A stretch of DNA of 64,000 nucleotides from Synanceia verrucosa (GCA_029721515.1 CM056563.1:16993954-17057953); one strand, 5' to 3'; numbered from the stretch's first letter, positions 11,301-26,300 are shown. The notes: generated from the sequence alone by a model not told the origin. Translations and numbers: made by a program.

Positions 11301-14300
11301 TTTGCGAGCCTGTTTGTGTGCCTGTATGAGTGTGTTTTGCGCATTTGTCTGTGAAATGTGTGATTGGATTCTGGTTTAATTTGCGTGAGAAAATAACGGG
11401 TAAGTGTAAGCAAATGGATTGTGTGTTTGTACTCGTGTGTACATCTTATAGTGGAGGGTGAGCACTTTTACCTGACGGAAACTGCATGTGTGAGTTTGTC
11501 TGTTTCAAATTAAGGTTACACTCTATAAAGTTTGATGTATCACCAAATCAGTTATGTAAATCACACAACAACCTCGCTCTTGATTTATGCTGCCAAGGAG
11601 ATAATCGTGACTAGCTTGTGTACTGCCTGGATGATTACAAAGTGGAGCTGGCAGAATGGCTGCGGTGATGGACACAAACCTCTTTCAGTTCACATTGAAT
11701 TATCATGGGATTAATCACACAGGACATAATGACGGATAGTAGGCTAAATGTCATCCAATCATTAAAGTGTGATGAATAGGAATAAGAATGTGTCTATAAT
11801 CTCATGCAAACAACACAATAAATCACTTTTGTTTCTTATTTGCTTTAATAAATATGTATTTTTTTTAATATATATTTTTGTAAAACGATAAGATGTTGCG
11901 TGGCAGTATGCACAGACTAGATGTCAGTGTGCAGAAGGCTGAGCCTCTCCTCACAGCTCTGCAGCTGCAGGATCTGTGCTTGTCAATGCTGCCCTCTGCC
12001 AACAACATGAACATGAGGGTAGGATGTTACTTAACACCTTCATCACTGTCATTCTGTAAACAGCCAGCGGCATCTAAAAAGCTTCTGATTTGTTGCTTTG
12101 TCATTGTGTTATTGTAGAAACACCAAATGTCTTTTTTGCAACATGAGAAATGACAGATTTCAACAGGCCTGAATTAACCCAGATGAGGATTCTGCTGCAC
12201 AAACGCAAGAAACTGCCATTATATTACACTTTTAATATTAATGTAACTCAATAATTCAACCAATACTTATTTCTGAGTTTCAAAATCAGCATTATGAAAG
12301 CCACACAAAGCTTGTCGTGGCAGTAGACCGCACCACCTTGTGAGCTAACGCAGAGTGAAAGGACACCATGCCACAGCCTGATGGTGTGGCGATGTGCGCT
12401 CTGGGTGACTCCAGCAGTTCAGGGTTCAGCAGAAGGTGCACGCTAGCTGTGGGGCTAATTTGCTTACAAGGCACGCTTAATAATTTGCGCCTTGTGTGAT
12501 GAAGAGCCTCCAGTTCTCATGGGTAATTCCACTGATGCCATCCTTAAGTGGCGCTCTGGGGAATCATCTCTCCCACACTCTTCCTTCCTTCCCTTTCCTC
12601 CTTATTTCATGCTGTTGTTCCCTCGCTTCTCTGTGGTTTCTGTCTCACTATTTCAGCCTCCTCTGACTTCCAGCTCTCTTCTCCCTTCAGTTTTTTTTCT
12701 GTTTCTTCTTTATCTTTGTGTGTCTGCTGTCTGACTTTTTCTTTTTGCTCACTCGGTCCCTCTTTTTCCTCCTCGTCCCTCTCAACTCTCTCTCTCTTAC
12801 TAACAGCGTTTCTGTCTCTATTGTTCTTGATCAGTTACACACTACCGCTGCACAGACGCTGCTAACGTAACCACCTAATCTGACATCACTGCCAATAATA
12901 AGCTGTTTCCAAAAATACCCAGTGATACGGTAGTTGTGCTATTATGCACTCCAACTCAGTTTGCCTCCGTGTGGATACTCTGCATCTGTGGACTTTATGT
13001 TTCGTCCTCTGTATGTGCGTATGTGTGTGCTTATCTGTGACAGCATTTGCCTTCATACTAAGTCAGTGGCCAGTTAACAGTCCAGAGAAAAGCTGCCACA
13101 GTGCTGTTCAGCTTTAACACTGCCAGTTGACATGTCTGTGTTGTGACATTTAAACACATCCTGAGAGATACAGGAACACATACACGTCACGCAGCAGTTC
13201 CCAAGATGTTTGAAATAATGCACCATCTTCCCATGGAAGAATCTTTGCCATCAAATAATAAAAGTGACGTGTGCAAAAAGGAACAAGCGATGGGAGTGAG
13301 TGAATGTGTGAGAAAGTGTCAACAGTGTGTGACATTAGATGTGGTCCTGGAGGGCCGGAGCTGTCAGTGCCGAGGCCCCGCGAGGACGGCAGGTTGCCAG
13401 GCCGCCTGTCTATTTCGGCCCACTGACATGGTAGTGGACCGGCTGACATGTGGTCATACTCTGTCAGATTGATGCAGACTGACTGATGGACAGAGAGAGG
13501 GACAGATAGCAAGATAAATTGACTTGAAGGCAGTCGGCTCTTCATTGAGAGTTGTGTGACCTGAACCCAGAGGCATCCAGCAAGTCCCAAACAGAAAGAT
13601 CAGTTAGTTAAGGGTGTGTGGTGCTGAGAGCTTTTGATGTGGAACTTTTCATCGTTAAATTGATACTAATTTAATCAGCCGGGCATGCTTATGTTTGCAG
13701 CTAACATTAGAGCAGATAATCACATAGTTTAACCCTTTCCTTACACCTGTGCTCATGTGTTTTCGGTTTGAGGGAGGTAAAAATAAATAAATAAATAAAT
13801 AAAATAAAATAAACCACCATCCATTTTTTTACTACAGCTTCATGCACACAGCTTTACAGCACAGTTGATGATTTTCTTTTGTGTTATATCGTTGACATAC
13901 TCATTACAACCTGGCCGTAATCAAATGCTCTGATGCTCTTGCTATCTGGTCTTTACAGGGCTGTATTTAACCTGTCCAAACGCCCGGGATGAAATGACTA
14001 ACAGGAGCCATGCCATTATGATAATTGAAGGGGAGTGGCTTTGGAAAGTAACCTAAATGGACGGGCTGTCAGTGTTGCTGACTTGTCAATTTTCTCCTTA
14101 GATTTAGGGACTTTTAAAGCTAGTGCTGCTTGCTACCTTCGTTGGAAAATAATTCATTTTTCAGTTGGATCATTTAAAAAAATCTATCATCTTACTAGTT
14201 TTATAAGATAACCATCTGATTACAGACCTAGTTACGGTTGCTGCGGTTGAACCTGTGACCTAAACCCATCATGCATAAATTATTTGAAAAAAAAAAAAAT

Positions 14301-17300
14301 CCAATCTCTTGAATGAATCCAAATCAATTAGACCCCTTGAGATCCGAGCCCAAGAACAATCCCACCCGTTAGCTCCAACCTGATAAAATCCTGACAGCGG
14401 AGCCTTGAGAGAGCTAAATGATTGGTCATTAAAAAAAGATAAACAGTGTGGACTAGGCTTAGCGCTGGGCAGCATGCACTCTGTGTCATCAGTTAATGTC
14501 ATGACTTAATCATACTATCAATAACGGCAGTTTAATATAAATGAATCTCATTATCAAAATGTCAGCCATGTTTGAATAGATGCATAATAGCCTGATTTTC
14601 ATAGTGCACCAACTTTTCTTGTTATACTTCTCTATGTATTTCTTTTATTTATTTTAGGTCAATAATACAGACAGCGATTCGAGCTAGATTAAGAAACACA
14701 TTGATAAGTGTGTTCAGATCAGATCAAGTTAATAATGATCCCATTTAGACTCAAATAGACAATAAATCGGTGGATGATTTAGTTTTTGGCAAGTCTGTGA
14801 TTGACGCTATCTCGTTGTTGTCCAGTCTGTTTTCATTTTAGGATTTAGATCCTTCCACTCTGCCCCCCCTCCTCTCCAGTTGTCTCCACCACTCAAAGAC
14901 TGAACAAATGTTGACTCTGGTTTGTCCTCTTAGCTTTATCCAGAGCCTCTTTCCTCGCAGCCTTTTCTGTCTCAGACTTTCTTCTCTTTGCCTCAGAGTC
15001 GTCAGAAGTAACGCTGGAAGTGGTATTTTTGCGTTTTCTCTGCCATTGTTCCCTACAGAACAGATTCTCCTGCTAGCTCTGTATTTCTGCAGAGGAGTTT
15101 GTTGGATATTTACAGCAACAGTGGGGAGGAGGGAGGGACAGACGGGGGTGTGAGCAGGAGGAGACATGAAGGCGTCTGATTGGTTCTTTCCCTTTGGACT
15201 GAATTTTTTCCACTCCTGCATCTAGTGATGGACTGGGATTAAAAAAAACGGCCCTGGCATTTGCACCCACAAGCGTCCCAACTAGCAGACGTAGATACAA
15301 CTTTTGACGCACGGAAAGAACAGGATTTTTGATTGCCCCAGTGATGGCGACACATGCATGCTCACATGCTTTAAACAACTGCATAAAAACAGGGACCTAT
15401 CAATGCACAACCCCAATAAACCATGAATACATTTTTAGAGCCGGCCGCTCCATAATAAAAACATGTGTCTTACCTTCATGCAGTTAATAAAGTCTGAAGG
15501 AGCCTGCTTGCTAGCTAAGGTTGTTATAGAAGATTGAAAAAAAAACATGTCATGTTTGGCAGTTTTTTCGCCCTCAGACAGCAGTGCCCTCTTCCTCTTT
15601 TCCCTCTTTATAACCTCCACCATCCACCACCAACTTGACCACCACCACTAAACAAGTGCAAGCAAGCTAGATAGAGGCTGCAACATTCTATTCCTGTCAG
15701 CAAATCCAAACTCGCAGACACGATTTACTCAATTCTGCCTTGAAATTCCCAGAAGGCATTGCTTCATTTTTGCAAACAAATAATAAAAATGCAGATAGAT
15801 TTGTTTGTTTTATTTTAAACCATGCACATCTTAAGAAGACATTTCCTTGCAAATTAAAGTAAGCTGATGAAAAACTTGAAACACACCGTCGTGGTTACAC
15901 TGTTATTGTAATGTGTAGAGATGTATGTGGTGTAAATATCAAGCAGGTACTTCTGCTTTGATAGTCGGGGGGAGAAATTTTAAGACAATAAAGACACGTA
16001 TTGGATAAGCCCCCAGTAGGTGGACTGTGGTAGTACGGATGCAGGGCTGTGATGGAGAATAACGGGGCCGGCCCAGGAGACAGCGCAGCCTTTCTGGCGT
16101 TTGCCTGAATGCCAGACTGGCCAGTCCGTCCATCCGTGCCTGCAGCTGCCACAGAGGTCTGATTCGTTTCCTTCCTTTTTCTAAACACATAACGTATTGA
16201 CTGCTTTCAAGAAGGAATGGAAGGACCATTTCACCCAGTGTAACAAAATCTTTTTTCTGAACAGGATTACCAACCATACCTTTAATTATAACATTTTGGT
16301 TCCCAAAAATGTCTCAGTCAGTGTTCAGTTGTACTTGGATCCACCCTTCACCAAGATGGTGACAGCTAAAATGCTGAACACAAGGCTTCAAATTGGCAGT
16401 TGTTATGTGCACCCTAGGATCTATTCGCTACTATCCCTGTGTCAATCAACCGTAGAGAGGGACAGTCGGGTGGAGGAAGACAGACAGACATCTTGGCAAA
16501 CAGTTGAATGGGCTGATGGATGGTTGGAAGGGCACCGGGAGAGGATGGGAAGGGAGACAGACCTACAAATTATTGTTCATTAACAGACAGATTGTCAAAT
16601 GAGAGCAGGACTGAGGCAGACAGGAGGACAGATACAGGTACACAGACCAAAGGCCAACAAAGAGAGACAGACAGTGCTTTAGACAGACAGATGGACAAAC
16701 ACAGCAAGCTGATAGACGCTTAGTCAGGCAGGATGGGAACGCTATTCATCTGCTCTGAGTCATCACGTAGTGTGTGATCTGTCTCTTGGACTGCATTCAA
16801 AACATGTACACTCTGTATACCCTAACATAATCATCCATCCCTCCCCGCTTAAGTTTTCTACATCTGTCTCTCCATCACTTTTCCACAGATAATCCAGCTT
16901 TCTGAATCCTTCCCTATTTACCTTTTAACTCCATAGTTCTACTAATCCCTCTGCCATCCCTCTTTTTTGACGCCTTTCTTCCTTCCACGCCTCATCTGAT
17001 CACTCTCCTCATTTTGTCCACCCAGGTCTGCTCTCTGTGTCCTATGATGAGTGGGATTACGGCCTGGAGGCCCGTGTTCGTGATGGCGTGGCCATCATCA
17101 CTATGGCAACCTCCACCATGATGATGGACCGCGGACCCCACACCCTGCTGAAGTCTGAGTGCCACGGAGCACCTGACAAAAAGACCCCAATCTCAGGCAA
17201 CCCTAACGAAGTGCTCAGGTGAGTGACGACTGATGAGTTTGGACTCATGCAATATGAAACGAGCTAATTGTTGTCATATGATAGTAAACACTGTACCTAG

Positions 17301-20300
17301 TTTATATCTCTGGAACTTGCATTGGCAGGGAGTTGGATGAGAAGACTGTGAGTGTGTCTGATAAATGTAAGGTTACATCTAGCAGCTGGTTAGCTTAGCT
17401 TAGCACAAAGAAACAAGGGAGAGCAGTTATCCCAGCTCTGTCCAAAGGTAAGAAAAGCTGCCTAACAGCACCTCTGAACCTCACTAATTGACGTGTTACA
17501 TCCAGTTGCTAGGTAACAAGTAAGTCTCCAGAAGTTACAGCTCCCAGCCAATAAATAGTCTGACACATGATACTCCTGGAAAACAGCAAATTGTTGCTTT
17601 TATGCTTTTTTTTTTTTTTTTTTTAACATTCTCATTTCACTCAGAAAACATTCCAGTGTGAAGTCCAGTGACCGATATGTAGTTCAATGAAACGATTCAC
17701 TCTGAATCTCACTGAATAAGAATTAGCAAAATTACAAAGACATTAGAGACAAGGTTCGCATGTTGGCAATTAATTGTGCAATAAATGGCAATCAATAATT
17801 AATTTATCTGTATCAAGATAACTATTTCCTGCTCTGTGTGCTGTAAAACAAGCTCACCTTTTGCCCGAAAGCATCATTTGCACATCCTATAAAACTATCT
17901 TTTGTGGTGTACAAACACTTTAATAATATGGTACAGAGGCCACGTGTTCTCACTTATTTACATTTGATTTATTCACTATTACTCTAATGTCTCCAAATTA
18001 ATGTGACACTGATTTATGGATGCTAAAATACCATACACAGCAGCTTTAAAAACATGCAGGTGGTGTAACATCAACACAATCATCCTGACGTAGATCAGCA
18101 CAACCACGGATGCAGCAGATGCTGGCACACACAAACACATGCACGCACCTTCATTTCCTGTAAACTGTGATCATCCTCCCCCCATGTAATAATACCCTAC
18201 ACACACAAACACCCCCTTCACGTGCCCCCTTCCTCAGGAAAATCCAACCCCACCCCCCAAGCTGTCTATCTCAGCAGCAGGCCTTTTGAACCGGTTGTGA
18301 AGTGTAGCGTTCGGCGGCGCTTTGCTCTGTGCGCTGCTTAATTGGTCCCAATGGCGTTTCAGTCGAAGAACACTAGCCCCTGTCGTGCTGTGCTCCAGAG
18401 CTCGGCACAGCATTATATTCACCCCTCTGCCGCTCTGTGTGTGTCCGCTGTAACGTTATGTGTTTTTATTGTGCTAAAGAGAGACTGTGAAGGCCTGGTG
18501 TGTGTGTGTGCGTGTGTGTGCATGCGTGTGGTAAGAAGTCGTCCTTATAGGTTACCAGACTGGGTTTCTGCTTAAACTCACAAACTAAGGGTGTATTCAC
18601 ACCTGCCTTGTTTAGTTCGATTAAAACTAGCTCTAGTTCGTTTCCTCCCTTGGTTCGGACCTTTTTGGCCGCTGTGAATGCAATGACTTGAACTCTGGTG
18701 CGGACCAAACAAGCGGACCGAGACCCAGCTGAGGAGATGGTCTCGCAGCGGTTCCTATCAAACCCTGGTGCGGTTCGTTCAGGTGTGAAAGCAGCCCGTC
18801 TTCGATCCGACCCAGTTGCAAAAAAATACCTTTATTTTTCATGTGACACAACACACAGAGACACGTGAAGCGAATGCTACCAGTTTCGTCTTCTGTACAG
18901 TAGACCAGTTGTTACTGTAGCATGTTGGACACACATGAGAGCTCTCCTTCTCAGCTGTTTTGCTGCACGTCTTCGTCGTTGCAAAATTACGAGCATGATA
19001 TCGTAAAAATAGTTGCATCAAACGGTCTTGACGCTCGAACATTTCTGCAAAAAGCTGGAACTGTATAAACCGTATTGCTATAAGGATAAGGAGAACACCA
19101 TGCAAAGTCTCCATTGTTTATGTCAGCCTATTTTCACTTTCGGGCTTCCTGCTTTATCCCGCCCACATGTTTAGGACCAACCTCATGTGTTGATTCTGGT
19201 CCTGTTGCAATTAATCACAGTATGAAAGTGAACTCCACTGGAAAAAAAAGCAAGAAATGGTAAATGGTGTTGCATTCTTATAGCGCTTTTCCAGTCTACC
19301 AACAGCTCAAAGCGCTTTACACTACATGCTCCATTCACCCATTCACACACATTCATACACTAATGCCTGAGACTGCCATACAAGGTGCCAACAGATCATC
19401 AGGAGCAATTTGGGGTTCAGTATCTTGCTCAAGGACACTTCGACATGCACCTAGGGGGAGCCTGGATTTGAACCAGTGATCTCCCGATCACTAAACGAGA
19501 GCAAGAAGGTACCAGGTTTGATTCCTGGCATGGGGCCTTTCTGTGTGGAGTTTGCATGTTCTTCCCGTGTCTGCGTGGGTTCTCTCCGGGTACTCCGGCT
19601 TCCTCCCACCATCCAAAAACATGCATGGGGATTAGATTAATTGGTTAATTTAAATTGACCATAGGTGTGAATGTGAGTGGTTGTCTGTCTCTATGTGTCC
19701 TGTGATGAACTGGAGACTTGTCCAGGGTGTACCCTGCCTTCCGCCCTAAGACAGCTGGGATAGGCTCCAGCCCCCCCGTGACCCTATGTGAGGATAAGTG
19801 GTAGAAAATGGATGGATGGATGAACCATCTCAGGTTTTTCTCATACTCTTCTCCTGTAGTATTACCTACAAAAAAGTAGTGCACTGCAATTTAGTCATAC
19901 AGTTTATCCCACATAATCAACGTACATTTAAACCACGTAATCATGAACAAGGAAGTGTATAAAAAAACAGACTTTCACTCAGTGTTTGTGTCCAGTGAGA
20001 AACCAGAAGTCAGTGTTGATTTATTTGTCTTGTGACTTCCCTTCCACTTAAGTAATCCCTGAACATCACTAAGTGGGTTTCTTGCCTAAACCTAACTGAG
20101 GGTATCAGACTTAGCTATTTTAACCCAAACTACAAGCCTCTGTGAGATCGAGTTGATCCTCTTGCACCGGCTCACCTTAATATTTTCAAGAACAAACAAA
20201 CACATGAGTCTCTTTCTGCACTCAATCCCACATTCCTCCAGAGGTACTTACTAGTTCTCACACTCGTACAGCAGCAGGAGAAAACAGAAACCCTGTGTAA

Positions 20301-23300
20301 AAACACACCTTTTTGAGGTACTGTATGAGGGATGTGGATAATTTTTTCTACTCATGCTCCCAGCTTAACTGCGTCCTGCACTGAGGCAGCGAAGCTTTGT
20401 TGTCCGTTCCAGTAAACTCTTTAGATGTCATTTCAACCCCTGTCTGCTTGTTCACTCCTTTCTGGAGCTTTGTATTTGTTTCACCGCTGTTGCTTATGGC
20501 TTTGAGATAACAGTGGAGTTTATGGCAGCTGCTGTTGCCCCAGAATATAATTCCCCTGTTGCGTTGGCTGTGGTCTGCCATGCAACGCTCTGTTCTTCTC
20601 AACTCTGCTGTGGTCTTTTCTTCCTCCTCTCAGCTCCGTCGTGTTCTTCTCTTTCCTCTCTTGCCCTGTAGTCTTTTCCTTTGTTCTGCCCTGGTCTGCT
20701 TTTCTACATATGCTCTCTGCCTCTGCTTTGTTCCACTTAATTCTCTTCTGTCGAGCTTTGCTCTGCTTTATCTTCTCACACCTTCTTCTCTTCCTATCTG
20801 TTTCCTTTTGTCCTCTCCTCTCCTCTCCTCTCCTTTCCTCTGCTCCTCCCCAGTCAATTGTCTGCACTCCAGACCTGCAGTTTTATAATCAACTTAGCTG
20901 TGTTGATGATTAGATCAGGTGCGAGCACTGCTAAGATCCTTCACCCCTCGCTGCCTTAACTAAATTTGTTTGGCGATAACCTTTGTCTTCAAGTGTTCAA
21001 TCAAGAGATTAGCATTTGGCCTACAGTCTATAAACTAGCATGTGAGTGGATGGCTGGTTGCGCGGCTCTCTGGCTGCTTGTTTGGTTGGCAGGATCGATG
21101 CCCTGCTGCTTGGTTGGTTTACTGCTAAGTAAATCAATGGATGAAAACATGAAAGATGGGTTCAAAAGGAGGAAGAGGAGGAAAACCATATAGTCAATAG
21201 CATTCTCTATTGAATTCAAATCATTATTAAATCAGTGTCACCATTCCAGAATGGTTTGTAACAGCTCAAAAATGCCTTGATCTGTCAAGCTCAGTTTTGC
21301 GTTGACATAGCACTTAAAGGGACACTGTGTAAGTTTTTAAGTATTTTATTACCTCAAATCAACGCCTTCATTCATAAATAGATCCTCATTGGTGTAAAAT
21401 AACATATGCCTCCTGGGCGAAGAATCAGTTATCTGTCTTTACATAGAGCGGGGCGCTCATACGGAAGCTTCCATGTCTTTCCGGTCTATCAAAAACTACG
21501 AACTGTCGAGAGGGACATAAAGCACTACCTGCTAGTACCGAAAGGACAAAACGCGTTTTCGCGTTTCGCTATTCACGTTTTACAGAGAAGCAACGTGGAG
21601 ACGTGTGTCTTACCCAGCACTAAACTAAAACCTGCACTGCACTTTAGGTCATAATGCCAGACCATCCCTATGCTGTGCTGAATCCTCATCGCCAAAAAAG
21701 CGTAAAAGGGCCATAAAATGACCGGAGCTACGGGCCAGGGATCCGTGGTAAGTGGCCGCCCGGGAGCGCCCCATGCCAGGGACCGCCGGGAAGTCCTCTG
21801 GACCGGAGGAGGGGTGTGGAGGTCCGGGGAAAAATGACTGGAGCTCTGGGTCAGGGGCTGGGGATCTGAGGTGATAGTGGCCGCCCGGGAGTTGACCCAT
21901 TCCACTTACCGTAGTTCCAACCATGTTGCAATGCATGCAAAGTCAAATTTAACCACTAGATGGGAGAAAGAATTACACTGTGTCAGTTTAATAGATGATC
22001 AGACTAATCCTAAAACCACGGGGACTGGTTTAGTGCAGTGGTTGCCAGTTTTTTATTGTAATATCGGAGCCCTTTATTAAAATCAAGTCATGTTCATTTG
22101 AATTAATTCCACAGGATATTATTAACTATTAAAAATGCCACATATGTTGTCCAGACCACTAATATAGCCACAAATAACTATTTGCTATATAAAGGTATAG
22201 TGTGTCTACCTGAGCAGAGAATGTTGCATTGTGTGTTTTAATCTAAGCTTCTCTGTGCTACGTTGACATAGCCAGTTGGCAGTTCATGACTTTTAGTGCG
22301 TGCTCATGCATGTTAGTTAGCACCATTAGCACTGTCAGCTGCAAGCAAACGGATTAAATTGAATTAAATTGAATTGAATTCTGGCAACCTATCCTAACCT
22401 TTATGATTCAAGATCAAGTTTGAGTTTTCATGCAACTCTTAACTGGAATAACTCCTGAAAGAATTGTTAAAGCTGACGTAACGGGCATATTTTTAATCCC
22501 ATCATAACTTCTATTTTTTTTCAAATCCACAATCTTCCCACGCACCCTCTGGCAACCACCCCAAGGGTACAAGTTCCTCCTGGTTGGGAATCACTGGTTT
22601 AGAGGATGACATGACTTTCCACCTATAATAAAATCACCACCTCATGAAGAACGACTGTTTAACTGTGCGGTGAGCATGACTCAGGAACTACTTGTTCTAT
22701 TTCTGGAGACAGACAGGAGATTGAATTTTTTCCAGAACAGCTGCGCATTTGAATAGTCAGAAAATTTTCAATTGAAAATCCGAAGCAGCACAGCAGGTGG
22801 TGAAGGACGCCACTAGCCAATTGTTCATTTTACATCTTTGTGAAATGCTGCACGTTGTGATGCGTGCCATAAAACACTGAACGAAGCTGGGGACGATCAC
22901 ACATGACTTTATAGTTCTGATCACACATCACATGCCTTTTCAAGCTTGCAGATTACAAATGAGTTAGGTCATTTAGGAATGCATGGAGATATGTAAATCA
23001 TGTCTGCTGTGGAATGATGGAAAATCGCTATATGGTCGTGGCCATCTACTTGACTTTATAAACCATACATTATGCCGATCACTCTCTGTTCAGTCCTTAG
23101 AGCTACACAGAATACCACAAGAGAAGGACAAGTCACTCCGCTAAGTAAATTAAGTCCTCTGTAGCCAGCACTGTGACATTCCAGCTAATGCTACAATATG
23201 GGCCTGACAAATGAAGATAGCAGAAAGAAAAAAGAGGAAAAGAGCAAAGCACAGAGAGCAAAAAGACACATTGAGGGATGGAGAGACCACTGGTGAGCAA

Positions 23301-26300
23301 TACACAACAGTGTGAGAATCATGAGTTTGACAACAGTGGCCCTGACCTTGCCAGACGTGGACAGGTTCCAAATGAGCTTGGAGTTGGAAAGGTGTCAAGT
23401 GCTTTTAAGCTCTGTGGACATTTTTGAACTCCTGTGGCCCCAGTGAGGCTTTCAATAGAGTGTGTGTTTTTGCATGTGTGTGTGCACTGCTTTGTTGCAT
23501 GCAGTTCGATCTGAAGCAGCATTTTGACCTTATTGGGCTGAGTGTGTGCCAGCTCCATGGACAGTGTGTTCACCTGTTTGTGAATGTGTGTGTGTGTGCT
23601 ACTTGCTGTTCCAGACAGAGTCTATAAAAGCCAGCTGAGTGTGTGTTTATGGGGCAGACCAGTGGGAGGCGTTAAAAAAGGTACCTGTTTGTGATGGGGC
23701 TTGATTGGAAGTAGGTCAGGATGCTGCAGGATCCTCTGTCTTACCACTTCATTCTCTTGTTTTTATTGCAGAGTCTCTGTCACTCTTACTCAGAGCTATT
23801 CACTTCTCTACTTTATTTTATCTCACATAATCATTGCCTCTCTTATTTCTAACACATTACTTCCTCTCTTTTCTGACCTTTACTGTGTCCTTGTTCCCCT
23901 CACTTCACTCTCCGGTGAGCTCTTGTAATTCTTGATTCTTATACATTAAGTTTGCCCTTTAAAGCTTTTGAAGTTTTATTCCAAATCTCTGGAGTGTCGA
24001 GAACCCACACTCTGTGAATTCATTTCATTATGACGATATGCCCCTTGTCAGGTGCATACTTGTATTTTGGGTTTCTATTGGGGTGTGTTTACATGCTTTA
24101 ATGTTCGAAAAGCTCTTTCCAGCTCTGCTCCAACTAGCTTCGTTTGAGGACGTGCCAAACTAACTGCTAGGCAGACATTATGCAAATATGTTACTTTGGT
24201 GACATCACCTCGTTACAGAAGAGAAGGCAGGACTTCATGCACAAAGTTTCTGTGGTGGAGAATAACTCCTTTTGGTATTTATGTTCTAGTACTTTGCAGA
24301 CCTTTTACACGTGCCTATAACACATCAAAGGAAAGGCAAAAAGCACAAACACATATTAACTTCTCTTTAATTAAATCATTTGTAAGAAGTCAAGTGGTCT
24401 TAGTTCTCCCCTCCTTTCTGTTCCCATCCTGTCATCTCTCCACTCTCTTTGCTATTCGGCTCCCATGTCTGAATACACACACATAAGTAGATGCATACTG
24501 TACATGTGCAAACACACACACACAATAAATTCACACCTCCCCTCATATTCACACTGTATGACCTGAGTGTACATGCAGCAAAGCTACAGTATTTTTTTTG
24601 TCTGCCATATGGGGCATGTTCTCATGCTCCATATAGATTCCTCCTCTACTAACCCAATAAGTACATTGCACCACAGTAATTGCTAAGCAGTGTAATTCAT
24701 GACTAATTCATGTCAGGGTTAATTTATTAAAACTGACTTATCAATATTTCACACAACTCCTCCATTATTCACACCAGAGCATGCGCTAAAACGTATCTGT
24801 GTCAGGCCATGGAGTTAGCATGGCAAGTGTGTGTGTGTGTGTGTGTATATATATGTGTGCTTCTGGCGCTAAGTTGCTCTGATTTACAATGGCAAGAATT
24901 GTCAAATAAAAATAAGATATAGAAATGTCTGCAAAAACAAGGTGCAGCTCGTTGAGGTGGATATTGTTACTGTAGAGTGTGGTTAGTGTCACTCACTTTC
25001 CTTCAGCAGGTGGAGACAGCTGCTGCTGCTGTTTGAATATCAATTCAGCCGCTTTACAGTACGGCTGAGATATACTCCCCTAGATACTAGCTTCTAGCTG
25101 AGGCTGGAAACTGACGGGTTCAACAGGATATCAGAACAAGGGGTTTAAGCTGGTGGGTGGTTGTGTGCATGCACGTTGCTTAATGCTTCATGTCTCATGA
25201 CACATTCAGTAGATGGATGGAGGGGGTGTAGGTTTGTGTTCACATATTTATTTGTGTCTTTGGCATGCCAAGGAAGGCGTGAAATGTGTCATGCAGCTAC
25301 TTAACACTGAGCTGCCCCAGTGAACCTGCTCAGTGGCCCAGAAGAGGACTGGCTGGGCAGCTTCCAGATGTGGATGTACTGTATACACCTATGTGAATAA
25401 ACAGCTGAGTAAACCCTCACTTTGTTAGTGTGTGCAGACACATGCGTGTCTCCTTTGACAGGTTGTGTTACAGGAAGTTCAGAGGAGGTGACAGAAAGCG
25501 GATGTGGTCACATGGATGAGAGCAAAGTGCCTTCCTATAAACACAGTGAAGGGAGGAGAGGAAGGAGAGCGTTGCCTTTGTTTCTGGTCTAGTAGTAACA
25601 TGTCCCCCTTCTCTTCTTCTTTGAATCCCACCTTTCTCCCTTTCTTTCCCTCCCACCCTTTGCGAGATTACCGTTACCATAGTAACGCAGCAGATTGGCT
25701 TGAAAGTCACAGTGGTTGTGGGTGCCATGGCAACGCACATATGCTTGCGTTTCGCTCTGTTACTGCTGTCGACATGTGTAAGATACACACACACATGCGT
25801 AGACACACAGAAAGGCCTCTCACAACAGAAACTCGCTCAGTAAAGATTAAAGCGGGCCGCAGCGTCATGTCATTTTGTAAATGGCTCATGATTTATGCAG
25901 CAGATTCTGTGCACTTTGTATCAGTGCCAAGGCTCTACAGGATGGGGCGGTTGGCCGGACACATGGGACTGCATGGGACGCTATGATGCTGGATGATTCC
26001 GCTCATCACAGTCCATCGAAAATATCAATATTTAATACAGGAAGGGGAATTAGGAAGCTGGCATTAGAGTAATTACTAGGTTATTACATAAATCACTCCA
26101 TGATGGAGCACATAGGACCTGCATAGACTAATAGATTAATAGAGACAAAGAAAAACAACATTTCTATTAGATTATTATATTCCTGCATTGAAGCCTCCTG
26201 ATCTGATATGTGATGTGTTCCAGCTAAAAGGTCAGACATGGTTAAAGGTAAAACGAAATGATCTTCCTTCCGTGTGTGTGTGTGCGCGCGTGTGTGTGTA

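Larger units (their letters stand above)
9454..17025 (+). other. grin2b intron absent from mammals, 7.6 kb
   Basis: Starts gtagga and ends cacccag. It contains an (AAAT)n run (13778-13813), a dispersed-repeat copy (about 14890-15200), a GACA-rich stretch (about 16470-16700) and a pyrimidine-rich stretch at 12570-12830. No other gene is seen in 9454-12500, 12850-14850 or 15230-16980. Confidence 0.9.
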
